Under the pieces are notes generated by a model. It did not search any database and was not told where the DNA came from. It was given only the letters and a program-made list of their open reading frames with translations. This document shows positions 21,624-33,258 of a DNA stretch of 64,000 nt, in pieces. A program made the translations under genes and the position numbers. The number at the start of each line of letters is the position of its first letter. Within the stretch, counting starts at the first letter, position 1. The DNA is from Ophiura sarsii (Eukaryota > Echinodermata > Ophiuroidea > Amphilepidida > Ophiuridae): NCBI GenBank assembly GCA_035610835.1, contig CM069446.1, positions 74,881,062-74,945,061 on the forward strand, read 5' to 3'.

Positions 21624-22524
21624 TATAGCTGACAATTGCTATATAATTATTAGATGGTCTATGTGATCAAGTGTTATGAAATAAAAGTAACTCCGAGCAG
21701 CTATTGCAAATGCAGACTTCTTGCACCAATATCCTATCAGCAATAATAGCTGCCTCTCGTCATGTAGTCTTAAAGTTGCTATAGACTTTTTGTTTATGAG
21801 CGAAAAGTAACAGAATAATGGCAGTTCAGAACTTCAGATAGCGCCTTGTTTCACTATAATTTTGTGGTGCATTGTAAATAAGAAGCCCATCAAAAAAGCC
21901 ATATCTACAATCGCTGCCATACGTTTGGTTTTCCTCTGCTCAGATTTACGGTGTGCACTTGTAACAAAATAGCGGCCTTGTATAATATATTATTGTTCCT
22001 CTATGAGTGTGTCCTCGTGAAACACGAATTACCAAAATGGCAGCTTTTGCAAATGAGGCATTTGGGGCACCAGTACAACTCGCCATACATGGGTAATGAC
22101 CGTGACAATTGGCAGACAATAGAATGAAACGATTCGGTGGTTTCAAGTTTACTTTCCTGGTTCACGAACTAAATAAGGATTTTAAAGTGCATCATCATGA
22201 TCATAATTCGTTATTATACAAAAAAGAGAATGCATGGTAGAATTACGCGTGATTCAATTATTTATCTTTAAAGCAATATTATTATGTGATCTTTTTCAAA
22301 CTTTTACACTTATTTTCTTTTTAATAATATAATGAGTTTGAATATCAGGAAAGATAATCCTGGACTCATATTGACTGTATTTCCCGTAGACAAAATCTCA
22401 TAACTTTACTAAATCACAATGAAAATCTGCTTCCATTGTTGGCCACATTGTTAATTTTCAATATATGTTGTTGATTTTCATCATAAAAAGAGCATCATCG
22501 TGGCTGGTATTAAAGGAGATATGG
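21624..22524. other. Intergenic, no gene seen
   Basis: No domain, repeat or RNA gene recognised. Confidence 0.45.
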
Positions 22525-22612
22525 TACCCTGGAGCCATAGTCCGCCTTCCATGAATGATCTATACCAACCAACCTACATTTTGACTCTACAGGGCGGACT
22601 ATGACTCCAGGT
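22525..22612. repeat. Small inverted repeat
   Basis: CCTGGAGCCATAGTCCGCC and GGCGGACTATGACTCCAGG flank a spacer of about 50 bp. It could be a minimal foldback element. A further copy of the right arm (GGTGGACCATGACTCC) follows at once. Confidence 0.65.
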
Positions 22613-22659
22613 GGACCATGACTCCTTCTTCACCTGATGAAGGCTTGTTCAGACGGCCA

Positions 22660-23255
22660 CTAAGCTCGAAAATAGTTATTCTCGAGCTTAAGGGCAGTGT
22701 CAACCCGGCACTTGTTTCAAAAATTGAATTTCATATTTCTCTATCATTTTATACTTTTATATGTATTCTATCATTACCATCATAAGTTACTAATCGGAAG
22801 CGATTATTTCCCGTTCTTTTAGGTGATTTAAAATTGTTGTTTTAGTAAGTTTGAGTAAGGAAAAGGCGCATGGTTATTTGGCGGGAAATTAAGCGAAGTT
22901 CCGCGCTTTTCAAATGCTGCGACAGCTGTTCGATCATTGCGTCGCGCGCTGAATCTTCCCGTGCGTAATACTAGACGCGCCGCTTGATATCCGCGACGTA
23001 GACGCGAAAAACAAAAGAGCGCAAAACAATGTCTAAAAATGTAAATAAAGGCCAATCTTACGATCCGTTTTCTTCCAATTTCTTCACATTGTGACAATAT
23101 AAATTGAATCTGATAGTTTATTTTAATTGTTCATAATAGTAAACTCGCCTTTCGGGTCACACGCCCGTGTATTCCGAGTTCATTTAGCTTTAAATGGTGG
23201 AAAATGTCAATATTTTTACTAAATCGCTGTTTTCTAGAAATTCAAATTTGAAGGA
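22660..23255. other. Intergenic, no gene seen
   Basis: It contains a short hairpin TAAGCTCGA to TCGAGCTTA (about 22660-22691) and a moderately GC-rich patch around 22900-23000. The minus-strand open frame there has no recognisable motif. Confidence 0.4.
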
Positions 23256-23600
23256 ATTTTACGATTTTTCAGACAGCATACGTGCATACCTAAAAAAATA
23301 TCAAACTATCAGGTAAGCTTTTACTACCATTGTGTAGAGGACTTTTAGCGCTAGGAGGTAAACATTTCGATTATGGATTTTAAACTTGAGATATGCATCC
23401 ATTTCTAGCGAAATATATGCAAAAGAAACATGACTTTTACACTTTTCCGATGTTTTTAGCAATATTTCCAAAACTAAGCCTTATTTTGGAAAAAGAAAAA
23501 ATTGCCTCCTAGACAAAATTGTCTTGTTTACAAAAATGTATATTAGAACAAATTACCATTTTTTATTTTATAGTTATGCTGTCTGAAAAATTTGGGGTAA
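23256..23600. mobile_element. Possible foldback element
   Basis: TTTTTCAGACAGCATA at about 23265-23280 is inverted as TATGCTGTCTGAAAAA at about 23575-23590. Weaker complementary A/T-rich flanks lie outside. The boundaries are uncertain and no duplication was identified. Confidence 0.4.
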
Positions 23601-23779
23601 AACAATCGCTTTTTGGTTAATTTCTCAAAATTTAGTTTATTTGGTATCACATTGATATCACCATCGGATTCCTTATCAAATTTCCTTTGTTTAAATGTAT
23701 ACTTTTATGTACTTTTATTCAATATTCTTAAACTTAGAAGCAAAAGTTGATCATCAAAATAATAGGGTTGACACTTCCC

Positions 23780-24979
23780 TTAATTCTTTTTAATGCTAAC
23801 CCAGAGGATGCCTGCCCAGACGACAAACTTAACCTCGAGTATAGCGATACTATTGCGGTATATAATAGCTTCGAGGTTACCTCAAGATCATGCGACTCTT
23901 CATTTTGCGGTAAGACCTGGGTCACAGGTCATAAATCTCACTCGCGGTTAGCATTACGGATGGATTCACACGGCGCACACACTCTGGGTTAATTCTTTTT
24001 TATGCTAACCCAAAGTGCCTGTCCAGACGACAAACTTAACCTCGAGTATAGCGATACTATTGCGGTATAGCTTCGAGGTTACCTCAAGATCATGCGACTC
24101 TTCATTTTGCGGTAAGACCTGGGTCACAGGTCATAAATCTCACTCGCGGTTAGCATTACGGATGGATTCACACGGCGCACACACTCTGGGTTAATTCTTT
24201 TTTATGCTAACCCAAAGTGCCTGTCCAGACGACAAACTTAACCTCGAGTATAGCGATACTATTGCGGTATAGCTTCGAGGTTACCTCAAGATCATGCGAC
24301 TCTTCATTTTGCGGTAAGACCTGGGTCACAGGTCATAAATCTCACTCGCGGTTAGCATTACGGATGGATTCACACGGCGCACACACTCTGGGTTAATTCT
24401 TTTTTATGCTAACCCAAAGTGCCTGTCCAGACGACAAACTTAACCTCGAGTATAGCGATACTATTGCGGTATAGCTTCGAGGTTACCTCAAGATCATGCG
24501 ACTCTTCATTTTGCGGTAAGACCTGGGTCACAGGTCATAAATCTCACTCGCGGTTAGCATTACGGATGGATTCACACGGCGCACACACTCTGGGTTAATT
24601 CTTTTTTATGCTAACCCAAAGTGCCTGTCCAGACGACAAACTTAACCTCGAGTATAGCGATACTATTGCGGTATAGCTTCGAGGTTACCTCAAGATCATG
24701 CGACTCTTCATTTTGCGGTAAGACCTGGGTCACAGGTCATAAATCTCACTCGCGGTTAGCATTACGGATGGATTCACACGGCGCACACACTCTGGGTTAA
24801 TTCTTTTTTATGCTAACCCAAAGTGCCTGTCCAGACGACAAACTTAACCTCGAGTATAGCGATACTACTGCGGTAGCATCGAGGTTAACTCAAGGTCATG
24901 TGACTGACTCTTCATTTTGCGGTAAGACCTGGATCACAGGTCATAAATCTCACTCGCGGTTAGCATTACAGATGGATTC
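23780..24979 (+). repeat. 202-bp satellite, about six tandem units
   Basis: Direct tandem repeat of exactly 202 bp (for example CTCTGGG at 23982, 24184 and 24386). The inner units look identical by eye, while the first and last are diverged and of altered length. Each unit contains AACCTCGA and TCGAGGTT in inverted orientation around GTATAGCGATAC. Because 202 is not a multiple of three and the inner units carry an in-frame TAG, the open frames in the outer units are not evidence for a protein. Confidence 0.9.
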
Positions 24980-24984
24980 ACACT

Positions 24985-25200
24985 TTTTTTTAATTTTAAT
25001 TAATTTGCTTCAGAATTCAAGATGAACATTAAAAATTGCCATTATTATTGTTTCTACTAAAAAAAAAAACCAGCCATGAAAAATGCTGATCGGGCCCGAT
25101 TAGCATTTTTAACGTTTTGTTGTACAAAGAGGGATGATTTTTCTTAATCCTTATAGGTGTAAGTTCATACATGTAATATAATTGTAAACATATACAAATC
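24985..25200. repeat. Dispersed repeat with a GC-rich palindrome, inverted copy at 50575-50890
   Basis: It reads CAGAATTCAAGATGAACATT, TAAAAATTGCCATTATTATTG, then a near-palindrome at 25078-25110 centred on GATCGGGCCCGAT, then CCTTATAGGTGTAAGTTCATAC and ACATGTAATA. The same blocks occur in reverse complement and reverse order at 50575-50890. Non-coding, probably an old transposon. Confidence 0.65.
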
Positions 25201-25202
25201 CC

Positions 25203-25295
25203 AGCTGTCAGTAAAGCAGTCTTTAAAATTGAAATTGAAACATTTTATGTTCTTTGGTTTCAATTTCAATTTTAAAGACTGCTTTACTGACAGCT
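25203..25295. repeat. Perfect 39-bp inverted repeat with 15-nt loop
   Basis: The arms at 25203-25241 and 25257-25295 are exactly complementary, beginning AGCTGTCAGTAAAGCAGTC. The loop is ATTTTATGTTCTTTG. As RNA it would form a 39-bp stem. It may be a tiny foldback element or a precursor-like hairpin; nothing in the sequence decides. Confidence 0.9.
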
Positions 25296-26499
25296 ACCTA
25301 TTGCACATGGAAAAAGGGTATAGAACTTGAACTCATGACAAAATACCTATATAATGTATGTGGAATATATTTATTTATGTCTTTTAAGCTTGAAAAGAAT
25401 CGAAAGAATGCGTTGAAAAGAACAAAGAAGAGATTAACTGATGTGTGTGTGTGACTTAATCATGTTGCTTCTTGCTTCGTGCATTTTAAAAGCTTAACTT
25501 TCATACTGAGAGGATTGGACCAAGCCGATTTTGCTTCCTCATGTTTGTTGCAGCATATCTCCCGTTCTAAATAACCAATTGGAACGCAATAAAATGCAAA
25601 TGAAAGCTTATTTACTCAGCTTTCATAATACATCAAGATTAGACCCATGTGTTTCTGTCCTTCTAAGATATCTTATGTGCCCGGAGTGTTAACATTTTTT
25701 GGGGTCACCCTGTATTTGGAAAGGAAATGGATCAGAGAATCCAAATTTGGCGTCAATTTTGACCAACAATTTTGAATTTTTGAGAAAAAAAATTCACTTT
25801 CTTGACCCAATTTTCTTTGGAACAAGCTAACAAAATTATTTTTGAGTAAAAAATGCCCAATATTGCTTGAATCTAATGTTATGTCACTAGGCCTAATCAT
25901 TTTTTCACCTAAACTTGTGTTTTTTGACATTTTGACCAAAAAGTGCCAAAAAAGTGATTGTTTTCATTTTTTTCAAAAATACGGCTTTAGAAGAAAAAAT
26001 AAGAAAATCTTTCCTAGATAAGTGTCTTAATAGTATTATCAGACTATTTTTTTATGCATATTTTGTATGCATTTGATTAATAGTTCAATAATTGCAGCAC
26101 TCACAAAATTAAAAAAACAACTTCCTTAAAGTCCCCCCTTAAGTAAAATATACATGTATAGGCTACTGTTTCAATAACTGTTTTGCTGCAAATATTATCT
26201 AATTAATTGTATAATATTATTCTATAATTCTACCGTTAAAATACTTTATTACAATTTCGATGGATGAACTACCAGCAGCAAAGAAATTAAACGCGTACAT
26301 TTATTGATTTTCAAATGTTCATTGCCAACCAAAAGGCCAATAAAAAGGGGAAAACAATATTTTACCACTTTGTGAGTGATAAGAGTGGAATGAAGGACAT
26401 TTCCTCAGAATGGTAACATTTCACTTCAAAAGGAATGTGACAGCCAGCTGTCGATTAAAATATATTGTCCCCCGTTACATTCTTAGCAAATTTTTACCG
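25296..26499. other. Intergenic, no gene seen
   Basis: AT-rich with A- and T-runs. GGTCACCCTGTATTTGG at about 25704 resembles mariner-type ends. No supported gene. Confidence 0.4.
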
Positions 26500-26507
26500 G
26501 GTTTTTG

Positions 26508-26882
26508 CAGGGGCGGATCCAGGAAAATGTTAGGGGGGGGGGGGGGGGGGGCCAAAAAAAATTGTTGCGGGTACCATCCAAGCAGATGTGCCACCCTTAG
26601 ACCAACATTTTATCGAAAAGCCACCTCTTCATTTCCAATAAATATTTATATTTTTTATCAATGCACGAAAGAAGTTGAGCATATTATACTGATATTTGTT
26701 TGATTTAAGTATAGATGATTTAAAAGCTCGAACAGGGGGAGTCTGAGGGTTGATGTGCCCCCCCCCCCCCCCTCTTCTTCCTCTCTTTTTCCCCCTTTTT
26801 CCCCTTTTTTTTTGGTAGAGGGAGGGGGGGGGGGGGGGGGGGGCGGGCCCATCGTGCCCCCCCCCCCCTGTATCCGCGCCTT
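26508..26882. mobile_element. hAT-like MITE with 8-bp target duplication
   Basis: GGTTTTTG occurs at 26500-26507 and again at 26883-26890. The ends inside it are inverted: CAGGGGCGGATCCAGG on the left and the complement of AAGGCGCGGATACAGG on the right. Eight-base duplications are the signature of hAT transposons. The interior is made largely of G- and C-runs with TC-rich stretches. Open frames across those runs are artefacts of composition. Confidence 0.85.
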
Positions 26883-27156
26883 GGTTTTTGCTTGATTAAT
26901 GTTTCAAAATGTACACCCTCTTTGTTCAATCGAAATACAAAATACTTGAACAACAGCAGTTTTAAACAACATTTTGACACTGTAGCTCTTTCCGTCATTC
27001 ATTTATCACAGCATCAACTCATCTTCACAGTGGAGTGTGCCGAATATCCTTGATTGTGGGATCAGGTTTTCCATCCCCCAAATGACATGACACTATTTTG
27101 GTAGTTTTAAAAGTGTTAGATCTGCAACGGATCAGTCTTTTTACACCACAGAATTA

Positions 27157-27399
27157 AATCTATGGCTTACCCCAATCTCTGACTTCCCCAATCCGGTGTT
27201 CACTGAGCTAGCTTTAATAGATCAGTCGGTTTACCCCAAACTCTGACTACCCCAATCCGGTGTGCACGGAGCCAGCTTTAATAGATCAGTCTGTTTACCC
27301 CAATCTCTGACTACCCCAATCCGGTGTCCACTGAGCTAGCTCTATAGATCAGTCTGTTTACCCCAAACTCTGACTACCCCAATCCGATGTGCACGGCGG
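27157..27399 (+). repeat. 63/64-bp minisatellite, four units
   Basis: Units share GATCAGTC(T/G)GTTTACCCC, CTCTGACTACCCCAATCCG and CACTGAGCTAGC. Unit starts at 27220, 27284 and 27347 give the period. The first unit is diverged. Confidence 0.85.
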
Positions 27400-27787
27400 C
27401 GATTTGGCCAGTGCAGCAGGCGAAGTGGAGATATATTGGTTAGTGGAGTTGAGCCGTAGAGGGTGCACATGGTCAGTGTATTATGAGTCAAAGACATGAT
27501 AAATCAGAACTATTAAAGGGTGTGTGTGGGGGACCCCCTTTGGACACGCCACTGCATCTTCATACTACATCTAAAAACTGTATAGGCTTTCCCGTTTTCC
27601 TTTTTTCATTTCCCCGCCCCTCCCGCTGTCCACCTGCACCGGGCCAGCACCCTCCCTGTGGCGCCGCTGCCTTTACTCACGAGGTATAAATACGCAACCG
27701 CATTAGAGTCGCACACTGGAATACGCTTTGACTTCGCTGGACAACAAGTTGGTTTTTCCGGTTTAAAATGTTTTTCTTTCACCCATA
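27400..27787. other. Intergenic, slightly GC-rich
   Basis: It holds a GC-rich patch (27610-27680) and AGGTATAAATACG at about 27681, which looks TATA-like. No open frame or transcript downstream supports a promoter. Confidence 0.25.
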
Positions 27788-29572
27788 TAGGGGAATATGG
27801 GGCAACTGGTCCGTGAGGCAAGTAGTCCGAAATGAAGGATTTTGTAATTGTATGGGCATACTGCTTTCTTTCAAACAGTACGACTTTTGTTGAAACTTGA
27901 CATATATCCTTACCTTCTACAATCCAAAACATTTGGAACTTTAGGGTATTTACACATGTGATATTTTCCAGATCTTTGAAGCCACCTCCTTGAGTGACTG
28001 ATTGAAAATTCACAGATAGTATGGACGATATATGAAGATGGGTTTAGATCATGTTTAATGTATATGATTGACAGATATGCAACAGTAAATATATGCATGC
28101 AGTACAGTCGTCTTAAGATGCTAGGTGCATATTGCATTTGATGGGTGCTATATTGTAGTGTGCTTAGGGACTTTCCGAAATATGATTAAAACCATAGGTT
28201 GTGGTTGAATGAAATGACCGTAAAATGGCGCATATTGCTAAGTTGGGACATTGGTGGTTTGGATTTGTGATCAATATTACCATTTAAAGAATTGCTTCAA
28301 CTTAAATCATTATCACGGGTATTCATTTGGTAGAGTTATTAGTTTATGAATTTGCAAATAACAAAGTACACCATTTCTTATTTTATCTAAAGACACTCGT
28401 CTACTTGTAGGACCCGAACGCCGTAATATTTGCGAATTCAAAGATACTCGCTAGCTACAGAAATCTGTGTAATGGCTAAAAACAAAAATGCAGTTTTGAC
28501 TTTTTTTCTGAAATGTATTTGAGTTATTGATTATTATGACAAATGATGGTATGTTTTAAAACATTTTGACGTAAAATTTATTACGTCACAGGCGTGTTTG
28601 AATAATGTTTTATCTCGACAAAGTTCTAAGTCAATTGTTGGGGCAAGTGGTCCGAAGGGGTATGGGGCAACTGGTCCGCCTGCAAAAACTTAATCAAAAT
28701 TGTAAAATTCATTTTGAAAATTAGTTGTTAGTGTCAATAAAACTTGACTCAGTATTGAAATGTGAATATAATATGAAATAATTCACATTCTTTCTAGTTC
28801 TTAGACATTTTGGGGCATTTTGGGTCTAATACCACTATTTCTGCTATTGAAGGATTACAATATGACATGAAATTGCTTTGGAATGGTTTAAAACCTCGGT
28901 ATTAAGAATCTTTGTTATATTCTGAATGGTGTCTGTAAAGGTATTTGCAATGACAAAATATCAGGATTTATGTATTTTATCCACTGCTTTTTGTGTATAT
29001 CAACCGTCATTGTCATATTGACAAACTTCCCTTTAACATGAAAAGTTGGCTAAATATCAAGATGCTTTATTATAAGTACTTAATGATGATTTTATGAAGT
29101 AAATAAAATCATTAAAGAAAAGGGTATATATAGACAAATGTATGGGGCATCTGAATATCACAACCATGTAACCATTTAACTAGGTTCATACCGTTTTATC
29201 TAATAAATGTACAGTCGAAAAATTCGCTTGCTTTGTACACCATTAGTATACTGCTATTTACACGTTAACCACGAAGCCTGTATAAAACATGGGTTTCATG
29301 AGACTTGTATCCTTTGTACGTGTTAAATAATATGGAAATGTGTTTGTAAAGAAAATACTGCCTAGTTTCCGTGTTGTCATTCACTGATTTCTGTGTATTC
29401 TAACCGTTGGAACATATAGGACCAGTTGCCCCACTGATGGGGTAACTGGTCCGTGCCAAGTCAAGTTTTCAGTTAGTGGTAATTGGCCTTGTCTTAATAA
29501 ATATTTACACGAGCTTTAATCTTTTATATCATGAAATATGCTTAACCGGACCAGTTGCCCCATCCTCCCCTA
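27788..29572. mobile_element. Inverted-repeat element with GGGGCAACTGGTCCG motifs, copy 1
   Basis: It begins TAGGGGAATATGGGGCAACT and ends with the near-complement AGTTGCCCCATCCTCCCCTA. TA at both edges is compatible with a TA target duplication. The motif GGGGCAACTGGTCCG or its complement recurs inside (about 28640-28680 and 29418-29456). No transposase is seen; the longest open frame has no domain. A second copy at 51552-53860 lacks roughly 0.7 kb of the interior and carries a nested mariner. Confidence 0.8.
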
Positions 29573-30004
29573 AATGTTATAAAGAAACCCATTTGTGTAA
29601 ATTACGGATAATCTTATTTGAAAGTTTGCTTTCTACTAAAACATATTCACACACACACACGAAAACACCACATAAAACATTCTTTCTCCAAAAAAGTATT
29701 TTATTGTTATGTGCTCAAAAACAAATTAAACACAGATTACAAAAACGAATAGACAAATAGTACAAAAACAAAAACGTGCAAATAGAAAATAATCATCATG
29801 TTAAATGTCATTTTAAAATACAGTATACTAATTCAAGTTCAAATGGTTTAAAAAGGTGTCTTTCCCCATTTCATTAAGAATTAGCATGACTAGTGCGTGA
29901 TTCCACATTTATTAGCAATTCAGTTTTTTTATGTTTATGATGAAATTTCACAAAATAAACACTTTCCACACGCCACTATTAGTTTTACTATGTACATAAC
30001 TGAT
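29573..30004. other. Intergenic with short CA repeat
   Basis: A short (CA)n tract lies at about 29648-29660. No gene is recognised. Confidence 0.4.
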
Positions 30005-30125
30005 TTCATGGATTCCAAATATGGAGATGACACTCAATAATTTTAACATTTTTGAAACATTTTGTTTGGTGACATTTTGGAATGTCGTCTGCAGACGACT
30101 GCCGGGTGGAAAGTTTTAATGACAA
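30005..30125 (-). repeat. Dispersed repeat, inverted copy
   Basis: GATTCCAAATATGG, TTTTTGAAACATTTTG and GTCGTCTGCAGACGACTGCC are the reverse complement of blocks at 30640-30720 and 37440-37560. It is a truncated member of the family that also occurs at 50900-51100. Confidence 0.6.
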
Positions 30126-30639
30126 AATGACTGTGCCTGTTTCTTGAACTTTTTATTATAAAACTCTCATTTAAAGAAAAAAACAAAAGGTTACCAAATG
30201 ATTTGTCGAGATGAATCCAAACAGTTAAAATATAATTTAAAATCGATACCAATATTTATATTGCTGTGAAACCAATCATCAAGGAATGATCCGAGAAAAA
30301 GATATTTCCTGTCCTCAGGGAGATTGTTACAAAAGGAACACATATCAATAGTATATATTTATTTACGTACAACCTTGCTTTACTGAATTTATCCTATGGA
30401 CAATATTTAACTTTTACCTTATCACGAAGGTGAAACCCCTGTGTGTATTTTTAGCAAATAGAATGAATCATACTTTAATAATAATAATAATTGTTATGAC
30501 AAGTCCTTATTTGGTAACTTGCAGCAGTGAAATAGATTGTAATTGCATTGTTATGTCGTCGACAATGGACGCAGTGATCTGAATAGTTTGACTATCAAAT
30601 ATCAATGCCAATGTGTAATGCTTGACAGATATTAACACT

Positions 30640-30880
30640 GTCCACGCGGCAGGCGTCGGCAGACGACATCCTAAAATTTCACAAAATGTTTCAAAAATGT
30701 CAAAACTATTGAATTCCATAACCAATTTTGGAATCAACATGAAAAATGCATTAAAATAAGTACAAACATTCCAAGTATTGGTTCAGTAATTCTTGAGATA
30801 GACTTTCAGATTTGAGAAAGGTTTCTGACAAATCTGTTTTGTATATGGTAAAATTAATAGCCGCAAGTGTTAAGATCTTT
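30640..30880 (+). repeat. Dispersed repeat, copy 2
   Basis: It shares CACTGTCCACG, GCAGACGACA, AAAATGTTTC, ATTGGTTCAGTAATTCTTGAG and GGTTTCTGA with 37440-37745 and 50900-51100 in the same order and orientation. The minus-strand open frame over part of it is not supported as a gene. Confidence 0.65.
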
Positions 30881-31374
30881 ATTGTTATTGCAATTGCATA
30901 AATATTCTATTAAAGGGGCATTGAGAGATCCACCGTGATCCAGAAGTTGTGATTTTCACACACGAGTTAATAGATGTATGCCTTCTATTCATTAAGCTTA
31001 TTTTGCAATATTTCATGTACACAGGCTAAATGTTGAAGTTTTTCTTTACATTTGTACATTTTTACATATGGATATACGTACAAATATCAAATTATTATAA
31101 CCTCCCTGATTCAATTGGCGGTGATCTTTAATCAAAATACGAAGAAACCCCCCGAAACCATAAAGTGGCTTCAAAACAGCTCAGCTCTTGTATTTTCATT
31201 GTTATTGACTTCATTGACTAAATCATAAAGTTTCTACGTATATTCTTATCTCTACGAGCACCTTAAATTTGAGCTTTTCGCAGCTATTACTTTTCAATTT
31301 TTTGATTTTTTAAAAACGATTGTATTATCATCCTTCATTCAAATATATACATATTATTAATGATACATGTTATC
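30881..31374. other. Intergenic, no gene seen
   Basis: AT-rich sequence without recognised features. Confidence 0.4.
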
Positions 31375-31642
31375 TTTAAAGGCATATTATGTGATCTTTT
31401 CCAGAGAGCGCCCTCTATTCATGATTTTTTTTAGAAAGTAGATTTTGAATTTAGAGTGAAAATAAACTGTCGGGATAACACGACAGTTTATGATTTTGAA
31501 GTTATTAAGAATCGTATCGCCCTGTAACTTGGAATGTATGTACGATTTATGATCAGAAATGTAAATCTGCAAGAAAATATGCTTTCAATTTTTTTCGATG
31601 TTGAGGGCGGTCCCTGGAAAGATCACATAATATACCTTTAAA
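31375..31642. mobile_element. Foldback MITE, copy D, short
   Basis: Same family as 1138-1518. It is bounded by TTTAAAGGCATATTATGTGATC and GATCACATAATATACCTTTAAA, so TTTAAA is present at both outer edges. Most of the left arm is missing between TAGATTTT and GAATTTAGAGTG. The subterminal AGAGCGCCCTC and GAGGGCG are retained. Confidence 0.85.
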
Positions 31643-33006
31643 TAGCATCACAAAAATGTTACATAACAGAAATTGCAATATATGGTATACTATACAAATC
31701 TCTTCATACTGACATTTTTATATTATGACAGTTTGTCATGAAAGTTAAATAACTTTACGCGTTCTTAATTCTGAATCGAAAAGAAATAGCAAATGTGGGT
31801 GGTTACTATATATGAATAATTAACTTATACAGAGTTTAGCAATAGCACCCACATAGTTGATGAGATTGTTGTTAGAATTATTGACATTTTTCATATTGCA
31901 ACAACGCTTTAATTACTCTTCGTCTTTACCAAGTTATTTTTGCAACACTATTTACCAACGATTGGTGCTAGTTACACCTCCCTCACGATATTTTTATGTA
32001 TGCCTTGATACCCGCTAGAAAGATAGTATGCTTCTCTTTCAAATAAGCATCAAAACTCCTACCATGACGCAACAATGACGTCATAACATTCGCGAAGCAC
32101 CAAATGGTCCATTTCCAAACTAAGTTACCTATTAAATACTAATAAAAAAGCACCAAAGAAAAATTGTCATAAAAGCACGCTCTGAAATAATCACTATACA
32201 TGCTATACGAATCTCGGTGAATGCGATACCCTTATGGTTTTTTTAAAGTAACTATGATGTAATAGAACATTTTAGGCTTAATGTACTGTATTTGAAAATT
32301 AGTTCACTTTTACATACATTGACATTAGTTAATATATTCAATGAATCGCAGCATTTAATGAAATGCGTCCGTGTAAATATAATGCAATGGAATATACACC
32401 TCTGCAAGAAAAATCGAACGCTGTCGACTTTAATGCGCGAGTTATTTAGCGTGCTCGTCATAATGTTTCTTCTTTTAGCAGAATTTGCAAAGACGTCACC
32501 TCTTATCTGAGTAAACCTTTGTTAATAATGCATTTACCATACGCTTTCTTACAACAATTTACACACCCTCTGGTTTATACACGAACAATCGATTACCTAT
32601 CAGATATACTAAGTATCCTAGCCTTTTTGATATAAACTTGATTGCAGCACCCCTCCCCCCTCCCCCCTCCACCTATTCAACAGAGCAATCAACAAAAATT
32701 AAACTAATTAAAATTGCTTCATAATAATGTCCGTTACAGTCACACTTTGAAGAAAATTTTAATGGAACCCATTCCATCTGGGAACAGTAGACAGGTAGAG
32801 AGCGTTTCAAACTGCGTAATACTGTCACTCACATAAAGTCCCTGACCAGGTGCTTTGAGGTTGGCTAATTCAAAATATATAATCGGTACCAAAAATCTGA
32901 GAGATACATTAAATGAGCAAATCCCTTCTCCGCAGTTTGATACCTCATTCAACAAAATCGAACGGATACTTTTAAAGTTATGGCGATGTCAATGACCGCG
33001 CATAAC
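31643..33006. other. Intergenic, no gene seen
   Basis: No coding or RNA feature recognised. A C/T-rich run lies at about 32648-32672. Confidence 0.4.
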
Positions 33007-33107
33007 AACAGCAAAGTTGCACCAGGTATTCATTGAATTGTGTGTGATTACTGTCATAACTGTCGCACAAATCAATGATTTCCTATACCTAGTGCAACTT
33101 TGCTGTT
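33007..33107. repeat. Long hairpin downstream of the four-pair Ig gene
   Basis: AACAGCAAAGTTGCAC at 33007 and GTGCAACTTTGCTGTT at 33092 are complementary. Pairing continues through AGGTAT and TCATTGA, giving about 38 paired positions with few mismatches around a central spacer. It lies about 150 bp past the stop codon of the minus-strand gene, so it could be in its 3' UTR. It could equally be a small foldback insertion. Confidence 0.7.
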
Positions 33108-33258
33108 TTTTGTCACCATGATAGCGCCAAACAAACCTCGGCTACCAGCAAAGCTTTGTCGTACTATTTCGAGATATCTGGTAGTGTATGGGTACCCAAA
33201 CTGTTCGATTCCTAGGTCAAAACGTTATGTGCATGCTGTTATCAATTTCAAAGATGGA

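Noticed and set aside
23747..25025. Open frames in the first and last units of the 202-bp satellite
   Set aside because: The period is not a multiple of three and the inner units contain a stop. The frames exist only in the diverged edge units.
26410..26998. Pro- and Gly-rich open frames on both strands
   Set aside because: They are read through C- and G-runs of a hAT-like MITE.
27676..27700. TATA-like AGGTATAAATACG
   Set aside because: No open frame, initiator or transcript evidence follows.
27606..28013. 135-codon minus-strand open frame
   Set aside because: It runs across the end of an inverted-repeat transposon and unrelated flank. No domain.
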